Of a stretch of 7,231 nt of DNA, positions 1 to 5,250 are shown piece after piece. Below the pieces are notes generated by a model. It was not told the origin of the DNA. It ran no database searches and saw nothing but the letters and a program-made list of their open reading frames with translations. The stretch is from JAPYTU01 sp036166735 (GTDB lineage: Bacteria; Bacteroidota; Bacteroidia; Cytophagales; MED-G16): contig JAYZHG010000056.1 in the NCBI GenBank assembly GCA_036166735.1, positions 1 through 7,231 on the forward strand, read 5' to 3'. The translations under genes and the position numbers were made by a program. Position 1 is the first letter of the stretch. Each line of letters begins with the position of its first letter.

Positions 1-2
1 CA

Positions 3-812
3 GATCCTGATAGATCTAATGGTTATTTAATAATGAATGAAGTATTAAATGCTGATGGCACACCACATGAATCTAATGGAAGAGCTACAATTAATGATGA
101 TGATGATGATTTTTGGTTTGGATTTGAACAAGAATATTTTTTATGGAACCCTGATAATAATTTACCATTAGGATTTCCAACAAATGGTTATCCTTCTCCT
201 CAAGGTCAATATTACTGTAGTGTTGGATCAGAAAATACATTTGGAAGAGACTGTGTTGAAGAACACCTAGATCAATGCTTAGAAGCTGGTATAAATGTTG
301 AGGGAATAAATGCTGAAGTAGCTACAGGTCAATGGGAATATCAAATTTTTGCTAAAGGAGCTAAAGATGCAGGTGATCAAGTATGGATTGCAAGATATTT
401 AGCTGAAAGAAATGCTGAAAAATATGGTCTTAGTATTAATTTACATCCTAAACCTATAAAAGGTGATTGGAATGGTTCTGGTATGCATGCTAATTTTTCT
501 AATGAAGTTCTTAGAACATGTGGTGATGAAAAGATATTTAATAAAATTTGTGATGAATTTGGAAAAAATATTAAAAAACACATAACTGTATATGGTGCAG
601 ATAACGATCAAAGACTTACTGGAGATCATGAGACTCAGTCCATAGATCAATTCTCATATGGTGTTTCTGATAGAGGAGCATCTATAAGAATTCCTATTAG
701 TACACTTGAAGATGGGTGGAAGGGTAGGTTAGAAGATAGAAGGCCAGCATCTAATGGTGATCCATATAAAATTGCTTCTGCTATTATTTCTACTACTAAA
801 TCTGCTCTCTAA
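3..812 (+). CDS. Glutamine synthetase, type II (GSII, eukaryote-like), 5'-truncated
   Basis: Condenses glutamate and ammonia to glutamine with ATP in the cytoplasm, the main ammonia-assimilation step. The frame is open from base 3, so the methionine codon at base 33 is internal; 269 residues are visible, and roughly the first 70 (most of the beta-grasp domain) lie outside. Numbering from base 3: the end of the beta-grasp domain carries NEVLNADGTPHESNGRATI; the catalytic domain opens with FWFGFEQEYF (E42, E44, metal-binding type), then GINAEVATGQWEYQ (E105, E112), GSGMHANFS (H162), NDQRLTG (R204), SYGVSDRGASIRIP, and RLEDRRPASNGDPYKI (E234 and arginines that contact glutamate and phosphate). 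The short length and these motifs fit GSII of about 340 aa rather than dodecameric GlnA-I (about 470 aa) or GSIII (about 700 aa). The run of Asp codons at 97-111 is normal for this family. Every active-site motif expected in this part is intact. Confidence 0.95.
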   Translation, partial: DPDRSNGYLIMNEVLNADGTPHESNGRATINDDDDDFWFGFEQEYFLWNPDNNLPLGFPTNGYPSPQGQYYCSVGSENTFGRDCVEEHLDQCLEAGINVEGINAEVATGQWEYQIFAKGAKDAGDQVWIARYLAERNAEKYGLSINLHPKPIKGDWNGSGMHANFSNEVLRTCGDEKIFNKICDEFGKNIKKHITVYGADNDQRLTGDHETQSIDQFSYGVSDRGASIRIPISTLEDGWKGRLEDRRPASNGDPYKIASAIISTTKSAL

Positions 813-820
813 TTTTTATT

Positions 821-828
821 TATATTTG
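821..828 (+). promoter_or_regulatory. Possible Bacteroidota -7 promoter box before the ABC permease
   Basis: TATATTTG matches the Bacteroidota -7 consensus TAnnTTTG exactly and lies 11 nt before the TTG start at 840. A start site about six bases downstream would give a nearly leaderless mRNA. I see no TTTG -33 element 17-23 bases upstream, and the spacer is so T/A-rich that the match may be chance. Read-through from glutamine synthetase is the alternative. Confidence 0.25.
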
Positions 829-839
829 TTAAAAAAATA

Positions 840-2069
840 TTGAATTATTTTCATCTTTTATTTGAGGCTCTTCAATCTATAAAATCAAATTTATTAAGAG
901 TGTTTTTAACGTGTGCCATTATATCTATAGGTATATCCTCATTGGTTGGTATTTTAACATCTATAGATGGTATTAAAAATTCAATTTCTGACAGTTTTTC
1001 AGATTTAGGTTCAAATATTTATACAATTGAAAGTGAAAGAAATAATAGAGGAAGGTCATCTGGTATAAGAAAAAAAAATCAACCACCAATAAAATATCTA
1101 GAAACTAAAGAATTTAAAAAAAAGTATGAAGGCATAGGGTTAGTAACTGTTAGCACAGTAGTAACTCGTACTGCAGAATTAAAATATAAATCTGAAACAA
1201 CAAATCCTAATGTTTCTGTTGAGTCTGGTGATGAAAATTATATTTCAGTAAAAAATATCATTTTAGAGAAAGGTAGAAATTTTACAAAACTTGAAAATGA
1301 AAGTGGTGTTTTTGTTGTTTTAATTGGATCAGAAGTTAAATCCTCTCTTTTTAAAAACAATGAAGATCCAATTAATAAATATATTACAGCAAGAGGAAGT
1401 AAATTTAGAGTTATTGGTTTATTAGAGAAAAAAGGTAGCTCATTTGGTGGCAGTGGAGATAATAGGCTTATTATTCCTATTGAAACTGCAAGAAAACTAA
1501 GACCTTCATCTAATTATGTTATAAGTATAAAAGTAGATGATGTTGAAAACTTATCAGATGACATAGATTATTCTACTTATTTATTTAAAATTCTTAGAAA
1601 AGATCCATTAGGTAGCGAACTATCATTTACTATTGAAAAAAACGAATCTCTAGATTCAGAACTTGATGAAATATCTGGATATTTAAAGACTGGTGGATTT
1701 GCAATTGGTATTATTACACTTTTAGGAGCAAGTATTGGTCTAATGAATATAATGTTAGTTTCAGTGACTGAAAGAACTAGAGAAATTGGTCTTAGGAAAT
1801 CAGTAGGAGCAACACCTAAAATAATTAAATATCAATTTTTAATTGAATCTATATTAATTTGTCAGTTAGGTGGTTTAGGAGGTGTTATATTAGGATTAAT
1901 ATTTGGTAATCTAGTTACAATATATATTGGAGGAGGTGGTTTTATAGTTCCATGGTTGTGGATGATTATTGGTATTATAATTAGCACATTTGTAGGCATT
2001 TTAAGTGGTTATATTCCAGCTAGGAAAGCTAGTAAGCTTGATCCTATTGAAGCTCTTAGATTTGAATAG
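840..2069 (+). CDS. ABC transporter permease, MacB/FtsX family
   Basis: Inner-membrane permease of the MacB/FtsX (type VII ABC) class, which couples a cytoplasmic ATPase to work on substrates at or beyond the membrane, such as lipoproteins, peptides or antibiotics; the substrate here is unknown. Its 409 residues show the family plan: TM1 at about 20-41, a large periplasmic MacB_PCD domain at about 42-282, TM2 at 284-308, the coupling segment ERTREIGLRKSVGATPKII (311-329), TM3 at about 331-358 and TM4 at about 368-391, ending in GYIPARKASKLDPIEALRFE, the standard FtsX/MacB C-terminus. The TTG start is chosen because no in-frame ATG exists before residue 302 and because the product then begins a few residues before the conserved EALQSIKSNLLR segment, as in relatives. 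There is no Shine-Dalgarno, only an A-rich tract. The gene lies 27 bp after glutamine synthetase. No ATP-binding partner is in the window, so it is encoded elsewhere. Its last 14 bases overlap the opposing symporter gene. Confidence 0.9.
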   Translation: MNYFHLLFEALQSIKSNLLRVFLTCAIISIGISSLVGILTSIDGIKNSISDSFSDLGSNIYTIESERNNRGRSSGIRKKNQPPIKYLETKEFKKKYEGIGLVTVSTVVTRTAELKYKSETTNPNVSVESGDENYISVKNIILEKGRNFTKLENESGVFVVLIGSEVKSSLFKNNEDPINKYITARGSKFRVIGLLEKKGSSFGGSGDNRLIIPIETARKLRPSSNYVISIKVDDVENLSDDIDYSTYLFKILRKDPLGSELSFTIEKNESLDSELDEISGYLKTGGFAIGIITLLGASIGLMNIMLVSVTERTREIGLRKSVGATPKIIKYQFLIESILICQLGGLGGVILGLIFGNLVTIYIGGGGFIVPWLWMIIGIIISTFVGILSGYIPARKASKLDPIEALRFE

Positions 2070-3444
2070 AATCTAATGAAAATCCAAAAAATTTATTAAG
2101 AAAAGTTAAAATAAAAATTGAACCTAAAATCAATGGGCAAACGTAAGAAATTGAAAATATTATATATTTTTCTATCAGAGATCCTTTAAATTTATTGTTT
2201 CCACTAGATATTTCTTTAGATAAATTTTTTGTTTTCCAAACATAAGCAACAAAAATTGTTATTAAAAATCCACCAAGTGGTAATAATGTATCATTAGAGA
2301 TATCTATAACAAACGACATAAAATCAATAGAAGTTTTAGAATTAAAATAATAAATAAAATTGCTAAATATTTCTGAGTTACCTTGAGATAATGCAGAGGG
2401 TATACCTAATAGAAAAATAAAACATGCAATAATCCATACCGATAATTTTCTACTAATTTTATATTCATCAATCAAATAAGATACAGGAACTTCTAATAAC
2501 GATATAGTAGAGGTTAATGCAGCAAAACCTAATAAAATAAAAAAAGTAGATCCTATTATAACATCAGATGGAGAACCTAAACTTTCAAATATTTTAGGTA
2601 ATACTTCAAAAATCAAACCTGGACCTCCATCACTTTGAATACCAGAAGAAAAAATAAAAGGAAAAATAATCAAACCTGATAAAAATGCTACACCAACATC
2701 TGTTAATGTTATTAAAAAAGCTGACTTTATAATATTATTATCCTTACTTATATAACTTCCATATGTAATTAACATACCCATACCTAATGATAAGGAAAAA
2801 AAAGCTTGACCTAATGCATTTCCTGCTACTGATAAATTGATTTGAGAAAAATCAGGTATTAAATAGTATTTTATACCATTGATAGCATTTGGTAAAGTGA
2901 TAGCATAAATTATTAATAATAAAATTATAACTAATAGAGATGGCATCAATATTTTTGCAGCTTTTTCAATACCATCTTCAATGCCTTTTGACACTATTAA
3001 TGCGGTAAAGAACATAAAAAAAGCAGAATAAATTAATATTTTATCAACATCATTAACATACTCAGAAAAATTATTTGATATTGAAAAATTACCTCCTAGC
3101 ATTTCAATAACATAACCTAAAACCCAACCAGCTACAATAGTATAGAAAGATAAAATTAATATTCCACAGAAAACACCCATTTTTCCTATAAAATTCCATT
3201 TTTTATAACCTAATTTATTAAATGCGCCAATTGCATTTTTTTTTGAATTTCTACCTATAGCTATTTCAGAAACAATAACTGGGAAACATAAAATAAAACA
3301 AAAAATTAAATACATTAATAAGAATGCTGCTCCACCTCCATTACTAACCTCAAAAGGAAATTTCCATATATTTCCAAGACCAACTGCTGAACCAGAAGCA
3401 GCTAAAATAAATCCTAATTTTGAATTAAAGGATCCTCTTTTCAT
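2056..3444 (-). CDS. Sodium-dependent amino-acid symporter (SNF/NSS family, LeuT fold)
   Basis: Inner-membrane Na+-coupled transporter, probably for an amino acid. At 462 aa with about 11 hydrophobic segments it matches the 11-TM bacterial class (MhsT/Tyt1-like) rather than 12-TM LeuT. TM1 has GSAVGLGNIWKFP, with A20, V21 and N25 at the LeuT sodium positions A22, V23 and N27, and K28 in place of the gate residue R30. TM3 Y101 matches substrate-contacting Y108. Unwound TM6 reads FFSLSLGMGMLITYGSYIS: F216, S217 and S219 match F253, T254 and S256, while M222 replaces F259. TM7 has D249 where LeuT has N286 and Ala at E290. TM8 FAALTSTISLLE supplies A308, T311 and S312 at the second sodium site. 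Both sodium sites therefore look intact; the substrate cannot be named. The start codon overlaps the stop of the acyl-CoA dehydrogenase by one base (TAATG), implying translational coupling. The 3' end overlaps the convergent permease by 14 bp. Confidence 0.93.
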   Translation of the reverse strand: MKRGSFNSKLGFILAASGSAVGLGNIWKFPFEVSNGGGAAFLLMYLIFCFILCFPVIVSEIAIGRNSKKNAIGAFNKLGYKKWNFIGKMGVFCGILILSFYTIVAGWVLGYVIEMLGGNFSISNNFSEYVNDVDKILIYSAFFMFFTALIVSKGIEDGIEKAAKILMPSLLVIILLLIIYAITLPNAINGIKYYLIPDFSQINLSVAGNALGQAFFSLSLGMGMLITYGSYISKDNNIIKSAFLITLTDVGVAFLSGLIIFPFIFSSGIQSDGGPGLIFEVLPKIFESLGSPSDVIIGSTFFILLGFAALTSTISLLEVPVSYLIDEYKISRKLSVWIIACFIFLLGIPSALSQGNSEIFSNFIYYFNSKTSIDFMSFVIDISNDTLLPLGGFLITIFVAYVWKTKNLSKEISSGNNKFKGSLIEKYIIFSISYVCPLILGSIFILTFLNKFFGFSLDSIQI

Positions 3445-5231
3445 TATAATAAATTAAATAATTTATAATTTCCTTTTTTTATAAAATGATCAGCAATTTT
3501 TCTTCTACATTTTTTTAAGTTGATAGGATTATAATTAGTGTATCTTTTTAATGCTGATAAAATAAAATTTAAGTCTTCACCTTCTAAATAACTACAAGAA
3601 GCTTCAAAACCAGACGTATATATGTTTTTTGTAGATTCATACATTGAAGCTTCAGCTAATTCTAGTAAAACTTGATTAGGTTGATTTAAATAAATTTTAT
3701 TTGTTCTTAAAATTAAAGATTCAAAAGCATACAACTCAATTATCATATCTGCTATATTCATAAGAATTTCTTGTTCTTCATTAATTTTATTTTCAAAGTG
3801 TAATGCTGCATTTCCAAGAATGATTAATATACCTTTTTTTAATTTTTTTATGTGATCATGATATTTAGAAAAATTATTATTTATATCATAATCTTCATAT
3901 GTTGGTATTGACATCAATTCATTTAAAACTTTTTTTGATTCATTAAATAAATCAATTTCATTTTTAACAGATCTTTTAAGTAATATTCCAAGAATAAGCA
4001 ATCTATTAATTTCACTAGTGCCCTCATAAATTCTAGATATTCTAGCATCACGATATGCTCTAGCCATTGGAACTTCTTCAGAAAAACCCATTCCACCATA
4101 AATTTGAACTCCTTCATCTACAACGTAATCAAGTATTTCAGAACCATATACTTTACATATTGCACATTCTACTGAAAATAATTCAAGTGCTTTTAGTTCT
4201 GATTTATTTTTTGATAATCCTTCTTTTTCAAACTCAACAACTTTATTTTCAATTTCTTGACCTGCTCTATATGAAATAGCTTCACATGAAAAGGTTTTAA
4301 CTATCATTTGTGCAATTTTATTTTTAATTGCACCAAAGCTACTAATTGGTACACCAAATTGTATTCTTTCATTTGAGTATTGAATCGAATTTGATATAAC
4401 AGCCCTACATCCACCCAAAACCCCTGCACCTAATTTAATTCTACCAATGTTTAAAATATTTAAAGCTATTTTAAATCCTTCTTCTCTTTGACCAAGCAGA
4501 TTCTCTATTGGAACAACAACGTCATTAAAGAATATTTGTCTAGTTGATGATCCTTTAATACCTAATTTATTTTCTTCATCATTCATGGTTATCCCTGGAA
4601 AATCTTTTTCAATTAAAAATGCTGATAGATATTTGTCATTATCTATTTTCGCAAAAACAGTAAGCAAATCAGCAAAACCACCATTAGTTATCCACATTTT
4701 TTGACCATTGATAATATATGATTTTTTATCTTTTGATAAAACAGCTCTAGATTTAGCAGCGTTAGCATCAGATCCAGAATCTGGTTCTGTTAGACAATAA
4801 GCACCCATAATTTCACCTGAGACAAGTCCAGGTAAATATTTTTTTTTCTGGGCATTTGTTCCATAATAGTTTAATGGAAGTGTTGCAATTCCTGTATGAG
4901 CACCATAAGCAGTTGAAAATGAACCAGTAATTCCTATAATATCCGCAATAAGCATACTAGTATTAAAGCTCATATTCATTCCACCAAATTCTTCTGAGAT
5001 TGATAAACCTAACAAGCCTAAATCACCAGATTTTTTTATAAGATCTGGCATTAAACCAGGTTTATTTTTTTCAACTTCTTCTGTTTTTGGAATTACTTTT
5101 TTTTCAAGAAAATCTTGACATGCATCTGCCATCATCTTCTGTTCTTCATTAAAATCTTCAGGAATAAAAATATTTTCTGGATTACTTTCTTTAATTAAAA
5201 ATTCACCACCTATTATTGATTTAAAACTCAT
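3444..5231 (-). CDS. Acyl-CoA dehydrogenase with VLCAD/ACAD9-like C-terminal extension
   Basis: FAD flavoprotein catalysing the first step of fatty-acid beta-oxidation, acyl-CoA to trans-2-enoyl-CoA, in the cytoplasm. Of 595 residues, about 30-140 form the N-terminal helical domain (FNEEQKMMADACQDFLEKKV). The middle beta domain has the flavin/substrate motifs YCLTEPDSGSDA (145-156) and YIINGQKMWITNGG (172-185). The C-terminal helical domain has ERIQFGVPISSF and QIYGGMGFSEEVPMARAYRD. IYEGTSEINR places catalytic Glu at E403. About 170 further residues follow the core, as in very-long-chain acyl-CoA dehydrogenase and the roughly 600-aa bacterial homologues; this suggests, but does not prove, a long-chain substrate. 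The start is supported by GGEFLIKE, found near the N-terminus of Bacteroidota homologues. No Shine-Dalgarno is seen. The gene lies 19 bp downstream of smc, without a terminator, and its stop overlaps the symporter start. No thiolase, hydratase or ETF genes are in the window. Confidence 0.94.
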   Translation of the reverse strand: MSFKSIIGGEFLIKESNPENIFIPEDFNEEQKMMADACQDFLEKKVIPKTEEVEKNKPGLMPDLIKKSGDLGLLGLSISEEFGGMNMSFNTSMLIADIIGITGSFSTAYGAHTGIATLPLNYYGTNAQKKKYLPGLVSGEIMGAYCLTEPDSGSDANAAKSRAVLSKDKKSYIINGQKMWITNGGFADLLTVFAKIDNDKYLSAFLIEKDFPGITMNDEENKLGIKGSSTRQIFFNDVVVPIENLLGQREEGFKIALNILNIGRIKLGAGVLGGCRAVISNSIQYSNERIQFGVPISSFGAIKNKIAQMIVKTFSCEAISYRAGQEIENKVVEFEKEGLSKNKSELKALELFSVECAICKVYGSEILDYVVDEGVQIYGGMGFSEEVPMARAYRDARISRIYEGTSEINRLLILGILLKRSVKNEIDLFNESKKVLNELMSIPTYEDYDINNNFSKYHDHIKKLKKGILIILGNAALHFENKINEEQEILMNIADMIIELYAFESLILRTNKIYLNQPNQVLLELAEASMYESTKNIYTSGFEASCSYLEGEDLNFILSALKRYTNYNPINLKKCRRKIADHFIKKGNYKLFNLL

Positions 5232-5250
5232 ATTTCAATATTTTAAATAA

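Noticed and set aside
33..35. ATG as the start of glutamine synthetase
   Set aside because: The frame is open to base 3 and the preceding residues (DPDRSNGYLI) match the conserved family sequence upstream of this methionine.
97..111. GAT triplet repeat as an unstable microsatellite
   Set aside because: It encodes the acidic run before FWFGFEQEYF that is usual in GSII proteins; five units is too few to suggest instability.
2035..2054. AGCTT...AAGCT inverted repeat as a terminator
   Set aside because: Only five base pairs around a 10-base loop, no T-tract, and it lies in the codons for the conserved permease C-terminus.
4067..4279. Small + strand open frame of 70 codons
   Set aside because: It is antisense to the conserved catalytic region of the acyl-CoA dehydrogenase and is explained by the A+T-rich codon use of that gene.
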